Shown in pieces: positions 54,059 to 62,853 of a DNA stretch of 64,000 nt. The DNA is taken from assembly GCF_021389935.1 (NCBI RefSeq), contig NZ_CP089979.1, forward strand, positions 973,001 through 1,037,000, written 5' to 3'. The notes below the pieces were generated by a model, which saw nothing but the letters and a program-made list of their open reading frames with translations, was not told where the DNA came from and made no database searches. Source of the DNA: Fulvivirga ligni (lineage in GTDB: Bacteria; Bacteroidota; Bacteroidia; Cytophagales; Cyclobacteriaceae). Position 1 is the stretch's first letter. Each line of letters begins with the position of its first letter. The translations under genes were made by a program, and so were the position numbers.

Positions 54059-54580
54059 ATGACAAGAGAAGAAATATTAATTAATAGTATCTGGACTTCA
54101 GGAAAGATGAATGTTTATTCTGAATTTTTTCAGAAAGAAGTTCGGTTAGACTTATTGACTTCTAATTACAACCTTAAAAACACCGAAAAAATAATATCTG
54201 AAAGGTTTGTACAAGCGATTAACGACTTTTTGAATTTACCTGTAGAAAGTAGCCCTCTCATAAAAAAATTACTGTATAAGCATTGTTTAGAATGCTGTGA
54301 AAATACTTCTTTCGGATTTGATACATTGGATGGGGAAACAGAAACGCAAGCTAACTTAAGAGAGTTTGGTATAAGCAATGAAGAAAATGCCTTCGAAAAA
54401 TCATATATTGACCACATTGTAGTTGATGAAAGTGAGCAAAGCAATAATCGATTTGTAAGGATCAGTTTTTATCCTGTGTGGGAAGAAGAGCACGGCTGTG
54501 AATTAATCATGAAAAATGGTATCGTATTGGACTACTTTGGTGAAAGTGGAACCTATATTGGGCAATTTGATTATGATTAA
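54059..54580 (+). CDS. DUF6985-like hypothetical protein (island gene 3)
   Basis: A 173-residue acidic, soluble protein. The C-terminal part with VRISFYPVWEEEHGCELIM and a GIVLDYFGESGTY strand resembles DUF6985-type proteins, which are often found near polymorphic-toxin immunity genes; this assignment is from memory and tentative. ATG 54059 (MTREEILINS) is chosen, because an earlier ATG at 54017 lies within repeat copy B. Function unknown. Confidence 0.55.
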   Translation: MTREEILINSIWTSGKMNVYSEFFQKEVRLDLLTSNYNLKNTEKIISERFVQAINDFLNLPVESSPLIKKLLYKHCLECCENTSFGFDTLDGETETQANLREFGISNEENAFEKSYIDHIVVDESEQSNNRFVRISFYPVWEEEHGCELIMKNGIVLDYFGESGTYIGQFDYD

Positions 54581-54631
54581 GATGAATTAGCTAAGGAAAA
54601 TTTGCGTCATTAACTAAATAGTTATAAGTCG

Positions 54632-55354
54632 TTGTTCGGATTAAGCAGATATAAAATTGCACATAGCAGTAACCAAAAACTTGTTATAACTACAGACAAG
54701 AATTATGTATTAGTCATTCTTTTCATTGCTATCATTGCCTTTGCAATTTTTGGATACTCTCTGTGGGATAAGATTAATTTCAACAAAATAGACATTCTTG
54801 AAGTATCGCTTATAGGATTGGCGATTGGTGTAGTTTATGCCTTTGTGATAAACATTAAAGTCCTATTTGAGGGGGAAGAATATATATTTGATCAATCACT
54901 TAATAGTATTGAAAAGAATAATCTCGAGATCGGAAAGCTCGACAAGATTTCAAGTATCAAAATAATCGAACATCAGGATGCCGAATATGGTAGCGAATAC
55001 GAGCTTAATGTTTACGTAGAGTCGTATGGGGCGATATCCTTTCGGAAAACCAAGGACTTAGGATCATCCAGGGAACTTGGTGCAGCAATTTCAAAAATCT
55101 CTGGAATATCGTTCAGCTTCAAAAGCAGTGATGAAATGAGGCAGGAGGAACGGCAAGAAAACAAGAAAGCTTCTTATGATAGGCACGTGGAATTGTTTGA
55201 AAAAAAGTTTGACAATAAAAGTGAATCGGAATTATTAAGAATAGCTCAAGTTGATAGTAAATATGCCGATTATGCAAAACAAGCTGCCCTCAATATTCTT
55301 GAAAGGAAAGTTATTGAAAAGGAAAGTACCACAACACCTAAACGCCATGGATAG
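54632..55354 (+). CDS. Hypothetical two-helix membrane protein (island gene 4)
   Basis: A 240-residue protein from a TTG start at 54632. Two membrane helices lie at about 26-46 and 56-76, followed by a PH-like beta region (about 80-155, with VLFEGEEYIFDQ) and a charged helical C-terminus (about 165-235). No family is recognised with certainty. The unusual start and the nearby spacing suggest that the N-terminus may be off. It is followed by a 97-base spacer. Confidence 0.5.
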   Translation: MFGLSRYKIAHSSNQKLVITTDKNYVLVILFIAIIAFAIFGYSLWDKINFNKIDILEVSLIGLAIGVVYAFVINIKVLFEGEEYIFDQSLNSIEKNNLEIGKLDKISSIKIIEHQDAEYGSEYELNVYVESYGAISFRKTKDLGSSRELGAAISKISGISFSFKSSDEMRQEERQENKKASYDRHVELFEKKFDNKSESELLRIAQVDSKYADYAKQAALNILERKVIEKESTTTPKRHG

Positions 55355-55451
55355 TGGGGAATCTTCGTAGGAAGAGGCAAGTTTAACTAAGTAAAGCCGA
55401 TGAGTTTTTACGATAAAATATTTACATTGGGCTCCAGAATATGGATGTTGT

Positions 55452-56087
55452 ATGGTATCCGTGATAGAATTTCTAAAAGCCAATAAGAGAGTATATCTTC
55501 TCTCATTCATTTCAACTACTGTCTTATTATTTCTGATAATAATAGCCCTTAATAAATTTATTAAAGAACATTCTGAGCCACTAGGCATCGAATTGATTGG
55601 AACCTTCCTTGGACTTTCTCTAATGGCAGGATTCTCTGCACTAATAATCGCTCTTTCATTAAGTTTAATCAATTATCTAAAGGGACAAAGAATTCTAAAT
55701 ACGAAAGCCCTTCATAAATTAATTGACTTGGGTTTCAAAAGAGATTTAATTAAGGAGAACAGTAATTGGACCATTACAACATATGGACTTATTGGAGCTT
55801 TTCAAAGCTATCCATTTACTATAGTTTGTAACCCAAATAACTCCAATACTTTAGACATTGTGATTCATATAATAATTTCAGCTGACCCAGTTTTGTGGGA
55901 ATCTCAGTATCAAAATTTATTGCCTAAACTAAAAAACAATAAAATCACTTTTGCAAGTGACGGACTCCAAATTAGATATCCACTAAGCCGAAGATATTTT
56001 AAAGACGAAAGAATTATTATAAATGAACTTGAGCATTTGGTTGAATTTGCACACAGGAATAACTTGGAAGCTGCAAATGAACGTTAA
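55452..56087 (+). CDS. Hypothetical membrane protein (island gene 5)
   Basis: A 211-residue protein with two membrane helices (about 15-34 and 50-74) and a soluble C-terminal region (about 80-205) containing WTITTYGLIGAFQSYPFTI. The composition is AT-rich with many Asn, Ile and Lys. No known family is recognised. Repeat copy C begins 17 bases after its stop. Confidence 0.5.
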   Translation: MVSVIEFLKANKRVYLLSFISTTVLLFLIIIALNKFIKEHSEPLGIELIGTFLGLSLMAGFSALIIALSLSLINYLKGQRILNTKALHKLIDLGFKRDLIKENSNWTITTYGLIGAFQSYPFTIVCNPNNSNTLDIVIHIIISADPVLWESQYQNLLPKLKNNKITFASDGLQIRYPLSRRYFKDERIIINELEHLVEFAHRNNLEAANER

Positions 56088-56104
56088 AATTCAATTAAAC
56101 CCCA

Positions 56105-56171
56105 TCCCGCAGTCGCTCGGCTCTTTGCAGCGTTACGATTATTCCTGAGGTCTCTGGCCGGTCAGGTCAGA
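56105..56171 (+). repeat. Island spacer repeat, copy C
   Basis: The most complete copy: 48 of 57 aligned bases match copy A, and 21 consecutive bases match copy B. It reads through cctgaggtctctggccgg at its 3' half. Located between island genes 5 and 6. Confidence 0.75.
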
Positions 56172-56300
56172 TGAATAGGTCAAGAAGGTGAAAATTTTCA
56201 TATTTGCTGGATAGGATTTCACTTATTCATTGCTTTTTGAAGACATTATATAAAATACTATTTTGTTATGTCCTATATTTCCAGACCCAAGAGTTAGCGA

Positions 56301-57002
56301 ATGAGAAAAGGTTTTAATATCCTGACATATGTAATAATCGGATTTCTTATTTTGATATCCATTTTCAATTTCCAATATCAGCTGGCCACAGGTCCGTTCA
56401 TGGGTGGGATTTTCTACTTTCTAATTTTGCTTTGTGGACTCATCTTCAGCATTATTTTCATTTTTGTGAACAGGAAAACTGGTATGCGAACTATGTTGCC
56501 AGTTGCAGGATTAATTCTGAGCTTATTCATTTCCTTTGGCGGACTCAACTTAGGAATATCTTATAAACTATTCTACTTGTTAAATAAATCTGACTTTCAA
56601 AAGCTCGAATCTCAGTTAAAAAAACATCCTAATTTGAAGGAAATGACTGATATGCTGAGGTACTCAAAACGCATCAACTCTAAATACCTAGGTAATTATG
56701 AAGATTACCGAACGAAACAAGAACTTGAATCTGCATTTGGAGACTACTTAAACTCGTCTGGTATCGATGTGAACTTAGTTTACGATATCAGAAAGCGAAT
56801 GGAATACCTGAACGTGATAAGCCTAACTAATTCTGAACAAAGTCTTTGCCTAACTGTGGATGGTATGATTGACAATGAATACGGATTCATCAAATTCTAC
56901 GGGAAAGTACCTGAACTCGGTGAAGGAATTGAGCCCTTCGGGTTCACACTTATCAACCTAATTCATGTAGGAGATAACTGGTATTTTTTCGCAACGACCT
57001 GA
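56301..57002 (+). CDS. Hypothetical membrane protein (island gene 6)
   Basis: A 233-residue protein with three N-terminal membrane helices (about 7-25, 32-55, 63-85) and a soluble region (about 90-233) that includes a helical stretch and a final beta-rich part (GKVPELGEGIEPFGFTLINL). No family is recognised. Last gene of the island, followed by a spacer of 266 bases that contains a dispersed repeat and the second PadR operator candidate. Confidence 0.5.
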   Translation: MRKGFNILTYVIIGFLILISIFNFQYQLATGPFMGGIFYFLILLCGLIFSIIFIFVNRKTGMRTMLPVAGLILSLFISFGGLNLGISYKLFYLLNKSDFQKLESQLKKHPNLKEMTDMLRYSKRINSKYLGNYEDYRTKQELESAFGDYLNSSGIDVNLVYDIRKRMEYLNVISLTNSEQSLCLTVDGMIDNEYGFIKFYGKVPELGEGIEPFGFTLINLIHVGDNWYFFATT

Positions 57003-57089
57003 AGACTGGTCATAACAGAGGAGGATGGAGCATGGTCTTGTTTAGTCATTTAACTGCAATTTAAAAAGCTCCCACTAAACGAATAAATA

Positions 57090-57115
57090 GATCTTTCCTT
57101 TCGTCAAGATGACAG
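57090..57115. repeat. Dispersed REP-like element
   Basis: Read on the minus strand, it begins ctgtcatcttgacgaaagg and ends with gatc. That resembles the widespread short repeat of the type ctgtcatcctgagcgaag-...-gatc known from Bacteroidota genomes (from memory, not searched). Confidence 0.5.
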
Positions 57116-57209
57116 ATGGAAAAAAAACAGTCCATAGACAGTCTGCTTCTTTAAAATCCCCCACCAACCCCACCTTTTACAACCCCCTCAATTAAAAATC
57201 AACCATTTC

Positions 57210-57253
57210 CTTAACAATTATGAAACTAATATATTATATTCACGTTTGTTAAG
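57210..57253. promoter_or_regulatory. Split inverted repeat, second PadR-operon operator candidate
   Basis: Perfect 8-bp arms cttaacaa (57210-57217) and ttgttaag (57246-57253), centres 36 bp apart, exactly as at the first PadR operon. It ends 15 bases before the PadR start. Confidence 0.5.
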
Positions 57254-57268
57254 TAAATTAAAATCAGG

Positions 57269-57595
57269 ATGAAAGAACCTTCTTTAGGTGAATTTGAAGA
57301 ATTAGTGTTACTCATGGTGGCCGCTCTCCATGATGAAGCTTATGGTGTATCCATTCTTGAAAACCTCGAAACCAAGCTTGATAAACGGGTCAATATCAGC
57401 GCTATACATGTGGCTTTAAAGCGCATGGAAGAAAAAGGTTTCGTACAGTCAAGATATGGAGGCATTACTAATGATCGTGGGGGCAGAAGGAAGAAGTTCT
57501 ATGTGATCACTGCCTTTGGTAAGAAAATGCTGGATCAGCAGTATGCCTTGCGTACTGATCTTTATCAGCAGATTCCTAACATTTCTTTTAGCTAA
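57269..57595 (+). CDS. PadR-family transcriptional regulator
   Basis: A 108-residue PadR protein, a paralogue of the one at 46929: GEFEELVLLMVAALHDEAYGVSI, NISAIHVALKRMEEKGFVQS and RGGRRKKFYVITAFG. The following prefix-domain permease begins directly after its stop codon with no spacer. Split 36-bp-spaced inverted repeats lie upstream. Confidence 0.93.
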   Translation: MKEPSLGEFEELVLLMVAALHDEAYGVSILENLETKLDKRVNISAIHVALKRMEEKGFVQSRYGGITNDRGGRRKKFYVITAFGKKMLDQQYALRTDLYQQIPNISFS

Positions 57596-60187
57596 ATGCA
57601 CGCGTCTCCCCCAAAATATGCTTTAAAATTTCTTCGGTGGTTTTGTAGAGAAGACTACCTGGAAGAAGTTGAGGGTGATTTGCTGGAATTATTCGAGCTC
57701 AACACTGCAAAGCATCCGCATGCAGCAAAAAGGAAGTTTACCTGGAGTGTTGTACGCTACTTTCGCCCTGAGTTTATGAAGCTATTTTCAAGTCGAAACT
57801 CAAATTATATCAACATGCAACAACACAATCTAAAAATCACTTATCGTACCTTTCTGAGGTACAAAAGCTCTTTTTTAATTAACCTTTTTGGTCTGGCTAC
57901 AGGACTTACCTGTGCTATTCTTATTTTTCTTTGGGTGAATGATGAGCTCAATATCGATAAATTTCATAAACATGATAAGCAGCTGTATCATGTCATGCTT
58001 AATCATGAAGAAGATGGTAAAATACGTACAGATACCAGCACACCAGGGCTGTTAGCAGATGCCTTGAAAGAGGAAGTGCCTGAAATAGAGATGGCCGTGG
58101 AGGATAGTGATCCTCTTTGGTTTGGAGAGAATTTCTCCCTGCATTATGGGGATCAGTTTTATAAATCATCAGGCAAATTTGCAGGCACAAATTATTTTGA
58201 AATGTACTCTTACCCCATGGCGGAAGGGCAACCGGAATCAGCCTTAACGGATAAAAAATCAGTGGTAATTTCAGAGTCTCTGGCTGAAAGGTTATTTGGT
58301 AGCTCCAGAGATGTGCTAGGTAAAACCGTAGAGTGGAAACTCTTGCATTTTACAGCTCAGGCAAAGATAACAGGTGTTTTCAAAGACATTCCTAATAACT
58401 CTACCCAGCAGTTCGATTTTGTTTTGCCATACGATGTATTCAAGGATATTTTAGGAGATGGACTGCACTGGGGTAATTATAATACCTATACCTCTGTACT
58501 GATTGCGCCGGGTGTAGATGTAGATGAGTTAAATAAAAAGCTCGCTGGTTTTATTAAAAGCAAAAGTGAAGGCAGCAATGTGTCTCCCATGTTAGTGCAG
58601 TTCTCAGATCTATATCTTAACGGTAAATTTGAAAATGGAAAGCAGGCAGGAGGTAGAATTATGTATGTCAGGCTTTTTGCCGTGGTAGGTATCTTCGTTT
58701 TGGTCATTGCTTGTATCAATTTTATGAATTTAAGCACGGCCAGAGCATCTCGTAGGTTAAAGGAAATAGGTGTAAAAAAATCTTTAGGAGCAGGCAGAAG
58801 GACACTTGTAGTACAATATTTAAGCGAGGCTTTATTAATGTCCTTTTTAGGCTTAATCTGTGCCATTGCCCTAACTTATGCCTTGTTGCCACAGTTTAAT
58901 AATATCACTGGCAAATCACTTTCGCTGGAGCTTAATGCACCAATAATTATTGGGTTAGTATCTATTGTAACTTTTACTGGTCTGGTGGCAGGAAGTTATC
59001 CTGCACTCTTTTTATCGGGCTTTAAACCCATCAATATTTTCAGAGGCAAGTTTAAAGGTTCCAGCACTGAGGCCTGGACCCGAAAAGGTCTGGTGGTATT
59101 CCAGTTTGTCCTTTCCATTGTAATGGTGGTTTCAGTGCTCATCGTTTATAAGCAAATTGATTTTGCGCTTAACAAAAATATCGGCTATGATCGTGATGGG
59201 GTAATTATGGTGCCGATGGAGGGCAAGGCACTAGAAAATATTGATGGCTATCTCAGTCGTTTGAATGATGTGCCTGGTGTAATGCACGTTTCGGCAAGCA
59301 CCCATTCATTCACACAAAATGGATCTTACACTACGGGCGTCAACTGGCCTGGCAAGGCTGATGGTACCATTATCAAGTTTGAGCAGTCTAGAGTGTACAA
59401 TGACATACAAGGCGTACTTGGTTTTGATTTAGTTGAGGGCCGAAGTTTCTCTAAAGAATTTGCTGATGAAGAGTCCAAGATTATGTTTAATGAAGCAGCA
59501 ATTAAAGCCATGGGGCTTGAAGATCCTATTGGTACCAAAGTAGTGATGTGGGGTGAGGAAAAGGAGATAATCGGTGTGATGAAAGACTTCAACTACTCCA
59601 GCCTGCATACCAAGGTTGAGCCGCTGTTGTTTCATTTTAAAACAGACTTTTTACCCAATATCCTTATCAAAATCGATTCCCATGATCCCAGTCAGGTGCT
59701 TTCCAGTTTAAAGAGCTGGTATAAAGAAAATAACCCTGGTTATACCTTTGACTATACCTTTTTGGACAGCTCTTATGAGGCTCAGTATAAAGCGGAAGAA
59801 AGGGTGTCATTACTGGCTCGGTATTTTGCGGGGGTAGCTATAATCATTTCTTGTCTTGGTCTATTCGCGCTGGCAGCATTTACTGCCGAAAGAAGACAGA
59901 AGGAAGTAGGGATTAGAAAGATTTTAGGAGCAGGCCACGTCACTATTGTCAGGTTGCTCACTGCTGATTTTACGAAGATGGTATTGCTAGCCATTGTCAT
60001 TGGCATACCTATCAGTTACTACCTCGCGCAAGCATGGTTGCAGAATTTTGCTTACCACATAGAGTTGGAATGGTGGTATTTTGCTATCTCGGGGCTAGCT
60101 GCTATGCTAATCGCTTGGTTTACAGTGGCCTTTCAAACTATTAAAGCCGCCGCTTTAAATCCGGTTAAGAGCCTAAAAGACGAATAA
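57596..60187 (+). CDS. Orphan FtsX-type permease with N-terminal prefix domain, copy 3
   Basis: An 863-residue permease, with ATG immediately after the PadR stop. The prefix domain (PPKYALKFLRWFCRED, EEVEGDLLELF, VVRYFRPEFMKLF) is more diverged than in copies 1 and 2. The two MacB/FtsX units are complete: NFMNLSTA, KEIGVKKSLGA, later KEVGIRKILGA; it ends NPVKSLKDE. No ATPase gene lies nearby. Terminator at 60191-60236. Its role is unknown. Confidence 0.92.
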   Translation: MHASPPKYALKFLRWFCREDYLEEVEGDLLELFELNTAKHPHAAKRKFTWSVVRYFRPEFMKLFSSRNSNYINMQQHNLKITYRTFLRYKSSFLINLFGLATGLTCAILIFLWVNDELNIDKFHKHDKQLYHVMLNHEEDGKIRTDTSTPGLLADALKEEVPEIEMAVEDSDPLWFGENFSLHYGDQFYKSSGKFAGTNYFEMYSYPMAEGQPESALTDKKSVVISESLAERLFGSSRDVLGKTVEWKLLHFTAQAKITGVFKDIPNNSTQQFDFVLPYDVFKDILGDGLHWGNYNTYTSVLIAPGVDVDELNKKLAGFIKSKSEGSNVSPMLVQFSDLYLNGKFENGKQAGGRIMYVRLFAVVGIFVLVIACINFMNLSTARASRRLKEIGVKKSLGAGRRTLVVQYLSEALLMSFLGLICAIALTYALLPQFNNITGKSLSLELNAPIIIGLVSIVTFTGLVAGSYPALFLSGFKPINIFRGKFKGSSTEAWTRKGLVVFQFVLSIVMVVSVLIVYKQIDFALNKNIGYDRDGVIMVPMEGKALENIDGYLSRLNDVPGVMHVSASTHSFTQNGSYTTGVNWPGKADGTIIKFEQSRVYNDIQGVLGFDLVEGRSFSKEFADEESKIMFNEAAIKAMGLEDPIGTKVVMWGEEKEIIGVMKDFNYSSLHTKVEPLLFHFKTDFLPNILIKIDSHDPSQVLSSLKSWYKENNPGYTFDYTFLDSSYEAQYKAEERVSLLARYFAGVAIIISCLGLFALAAFTAERRQKEVGIRKILGAGHVTIVRLLTADFTKMVLLAIVIGIPISYYLAQAWLQNFAYHIELEWWYFAISGLAAMLIAWFTVAFQTIKAAALNPVKSLKDE

Positions 60188-60190
60188 ATG

Positions 60191-60236
60191 AATATCCTCA
60201 GAAACTGAATTTGCGGTTTCTGAGGATATTTTTTAT
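60191..60236 (+). terminator. Rho-independent terminator of the second PadR operon
   Basis: Perfect 15-bp stem aatatcctcagaaac / gtttctgaggatatt, ten-base loop and a ttttatt tail. The strongest terminator in the window. Confidence 0.92.
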
Positions 60237-60682
60237 TACTGTAGCTCGTAAAGTAACCCAGGTCCATCACAAGCAGACCAAGAGCTGTTTAAAGTGCTTT
60301 CTGATTGAAAATAAAGTAATTCTTTGTTGTCTCCAGTGCAGTTGCCGATCAATTCACTGTCTTCGTCAAAAGTGAGTTCAAAATATTTTTCACTGCCCTT
60401 TTCCACTTTTTCATAGGTTCCTTTGGCTTGTCTGGTTTGGCCGTTCTGGGTGCGTACCTTTGTGAAAGTTTTATCTTTATTAAAGGAGTAAGATTCTTGA
60501 TATTCCATATCACTGCCAGTTCTTTCTGAACCTTGCATATTTCCACTCATTTTGGTCAGCTTCCAGTTCATGGCGGAGTCATCAGAGAGTTTTTCTTGAT
60601 CTTCATTTACGCCTGTAGAGTCGCAAGACACATTCATAATTAATATGGCAAATATGAATAGTAGGCTTTTAAGGTATTTCAT
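60236..60682 (-). CDS. Lipocalin-like lipoprotein
   Basis: A 148-residue lipoprotein (lipobox NVSC, Cys20). The mature part has the pattern of a small beta-barrel of the lipocalin-like type seen in Bacteroidota: an NWKLTKMSG opening strand, a YSFNKDKTFTKVR hairpin, and GTYEKVEKG before EKYFELTF. Two C-terminal cysteines (C115 and C138 approximately) could form a disulfide. Ligand unknown. It is convergent with the permease operon. Confidence 0.7.
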   Translation of the reverse strand: MKYLKSLLFIFAILIMNVSCDSTGVNEDQEKLSDDSAMNWKLTKMSGNMQGSERTGSDMEYQESYSFNKDKTFTKVRTQNGQTRQAKGTYEKVEKGSEKYFELTFDEDSELIGNCTGDNKELLYFQSESTLNSSWSACDGPGLLYELQ

Positions 60683-60746
60683 AATTTATAATGGTTAAGT
60701 TATATGTCTATGACACGCGTCTACCCCTCAAAGTTGTAAAGCTTCC

Positions 60747-61547
60747 TTAAATAGATGCTACTGAACCACCATCTATTCTGAAATTAGATCCAGTTATAAA
60801 TGATGCTTTTTCAGAGGCTAAGAATGCCACCAACCCAGCTGTTTCTTCTATTTCTCCCGCGCGTTCTAAAACTATGTTAGGACGTTTGTTTTTAAGGAAA
60901 TTTTCTTCCGCTTCTTTCTCAGAAATCCCTTGATTGTCGGCCTGTCCTTTGAGCATATTTTCTACCAGCGGTGTCTTTATAAAGGCAGGAGATACCGTGT
61001 TTACCAGTATTCCGTCTTTACCAAGTACTTTTGAAAGTGTCTTAGTAAGGTTATTTAATGCACCCTTTGTTACATTATAGTGTGGCATGTCCGGATCTGG
61101 CTGTTCTCCATTTTCAGAAGAGATATTGATTATTCGGCCCCATTGCTTTTGCTGCATGATAGGCACTACTTTTCTTACCAAAGTCACCACAGAGAAAACA
61201 TTAAGTTCAAAGATATTTCTCCACTGATCTGTGCTCAGCTCCATGAAAGATAGTGGCTCACCAATGGTTCCGGCATTGTTTACCAAAATGTCAATCCTAC
61301 CAAAGCGTTCGTGAGAAGTATGAATCAGATTATCAATTTGCTGCTCATCAGTAAGGTCTGCTATTACAGAAAGCACCTCAACATTAAACTTATCCAGGTC
61401 CATTACAGCCTGTGAAAGTTCTGCCTTATCTCTTGCACAAATAATGATGTTACAGCCCTCTTTGGCCAGCTCTATAGCTATCCCTTTACCTATGCCCTTG
61501 CTAGCACCAGTAACCAGCGCCACCTTGTTTTTTAAATTCAAATCCAT
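60747..61547 (-). CDS. SDR-family oxidoreductase
   Basis: A 266-residue short-chain dehydrogenase: nucleotide-binding TGASKGIG (14-21), NNAG structural motif (about 91-94), catalytic Ser in INISSENG (about 143) and the YNVTK tyrosine/lysine pair (about 157-161). An active enzyme is expected. The C-terminal part has the classical ITGSNFRIDGGS. The substrate is undefined. It stands alone and divergently from msrA. Confidence 0.94.
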   Translation of the reverse strand: MDLNLKNKVALVTGASKGIGKGIAIELAKEGCNIIICARDKAELSQAVMDLDKFNVEVLSVIADLTDEQQIDNLIHTSHERFGRIDILVNNAGTIGEPLSFMELSTDQWRNIFELNVFSVVTLVRKVVPIMQQKQWGRIINISSENGEQPDPDMPHYNVTKGALNNLTKTLSKVLGKDGILVNTVSPAFIKTPLVENMLKGQADNQGISEKEAEENFLKNKRPNIVLERAGEIEETAGLVAFLASEKASFITGSNFRIDGGSVASI

Positions 61548-61656
61548 GACTCTAACTTTTCCGTATTTTTAATGTATTTGTCAGCTGGCTGGCATTGAAT
61601 ATGAAACAATACAATGACCTGACCAGTTAATACTCTGAGATATTAACACTTATAAT

Positions 61657-62322
61657 ATGAAGCTTGTTTTTAAAATTTCGTCAATATTCTTTTTGCTCAT
61701 AGCTTTTGGCTGCGGAGCAAAAACTGAAAATGCAGAATCTCAACAAACCACACCGGCAGTAAAGGAGATAAGCCCTGAAATAGCGGCCAAATTGGATACA
61801 GCCTATTTCGCAGGAGGCTGTTTTTGGTGTATAGAAGCCATATTTGAAAGGGTAAAGGGTGTGGAAGAAGCGGTGTCTGGATATAGTGGTGGTGATAAAC
61901 CCAATCCAACTTATCATGAGGTGAGTTACGGTAAAACAAATTATGCCGAATCAGTAATGGTGCTTTTTGATCCTGAGGTGGTATCATTTAAAACTCTTGT
62001 GACCATCTTCTTTGGCTCTATAGATCCCACTCAGCTGAATAGACAAGGGCCTGATGTAGGCAAGCAATATCGTTCTGCTGTTTTTTATAAAGATGCTGAA
62101 CAGAAAAAAGTAGCTACCGAGGTAAAAAACGCTCTGAATGAATCCGACTATGACGGTAAGATAGTTACTGAGATAACCCGTTTCAAATCTTTTTATGATG
62201 CGGAAGATTATCATCAGGGATATTATGACTTGCACCCTAATGATCCTTACATCAGAAGCGTGTCAAAACCTAAAGTAGAAAAGTTTAAAAAGCACTTTAA
62301 AGAATATTTGAAGGCTAAGTAA
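61657..62322 (+). CDS. msrA: Lipoprotein peptide-methionine (S)-S-oxide reductase
   Basis: A 221-residue MsrA with the catalytic GCFWC motif (Cys53 area, in FAGGCFWCIEAIFE) and the characteristic YHQGYYDLHPND region. The N-terminus MKLVFKISSIFFLLIAFGC looks like a lipoprotein signal (FGC with Cys19), so the enzyme is likely anchored in the periplasm or outer membrane, repairing methionine sulfoxide in envelope proteins. Its stop abuts the stop of the convergent neighbour. Confidence 0.95.
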   Translation: MKLVFKISSIFFLLIAFGCGAKTENAESQQTTPAVKEISPEIAAKLDTAYFAGGCFWCIEAIFERVKGVEEAVSGYSGGDKPNPTYHEVSYGKTNYAESVMVLFDPEVVSFKTLVTIFFGSIDPTQLNRQGPDVGKQYRSAVFYKDAEQKKVATEVKNALNESDYDGKIVTEITRFKSFYDAEDYHQGYYDLHPNDPYIRSVSKPKVEKFKKHFKEYLKAK

Positions 62323-62829
62323 TTAGTCTTCAATGATTATGGTTTTATCAGAAAAGTGAGTCTTAATTTGTTCACAGATTTCGGGCCAAGAGGGTGTTAT
62401 CAACTTAGTAGCGCTTAATGTAAAATCATTGATGAATTTTGTGGTGTCTATGTTAATTTCTGTTTTTGAGATACGAATGTTAATGATAGTCTCTTTTGTG
62501 ATTACCAAACTATCGCTATTAAGATGAAATATTCCATTTTCAGTAATTGTGTAATTCTGGAATCTTGAAGTCTTAAAAATTAGATAGAGACTGCCCAAAA
62601 GAAATAGAAGGCTGATTAGTATCCAGTATATTTTCCCTATTATAGAAAGAAAGACTATAATATTAGTAATGGAGAGTGCGGAATAGGATGCATAATCCCA
62701 TTTTAGTTGATTAGTTCTAATAAGATTAGCTTGCTGGGTAATTTTTTTATTAAGCTTGATACTTTGAGATAAAGTGATTATAAATATAACCGGCGAGGCA
62801 GATATTAAAAATAAAAGCGAGAAATCCAT
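62323..62829 (-). CDS. Hypothetical membrane protein
   Basis: A 168-residue protein with about three hydrophobic helices (about 5-20, 60-75 and 75-95) and a C-terminal soluble beta-rich region (about 100-168), including YTITENGIFHLNSDSLVI, a pattern seen in PH-like membrane-associated proteins. The ATG 62829 is chosen, because the frame up to 62874 is inside a terminator stem. Family not recognised. Confidence 0.6.
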   Translation of the reverse strand: MDFSLLFLISASPVIFIITLSQSIKLNKKITQQANLIRTNQLKWDYASYSALSITNIIVFLSIIGKIYWILISLLFLLGSLYLIFKTSRFQNYTITENGIFHLNSDSLVITKETIINIRISKTEINIDTTKFINDFTLSATKLITPSWPEICEQIKTHFSDKTIIIED

Positions 62830-62853
62830 GCACGAAAGATACGAGGATGAGAT

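Noticed and set aside
52482-57002. Prophage or intact insertion sequence in the island
   Set aside because: No integrase, transposase, phage structural gene or terminal inverted repeats with target duplication were seen.
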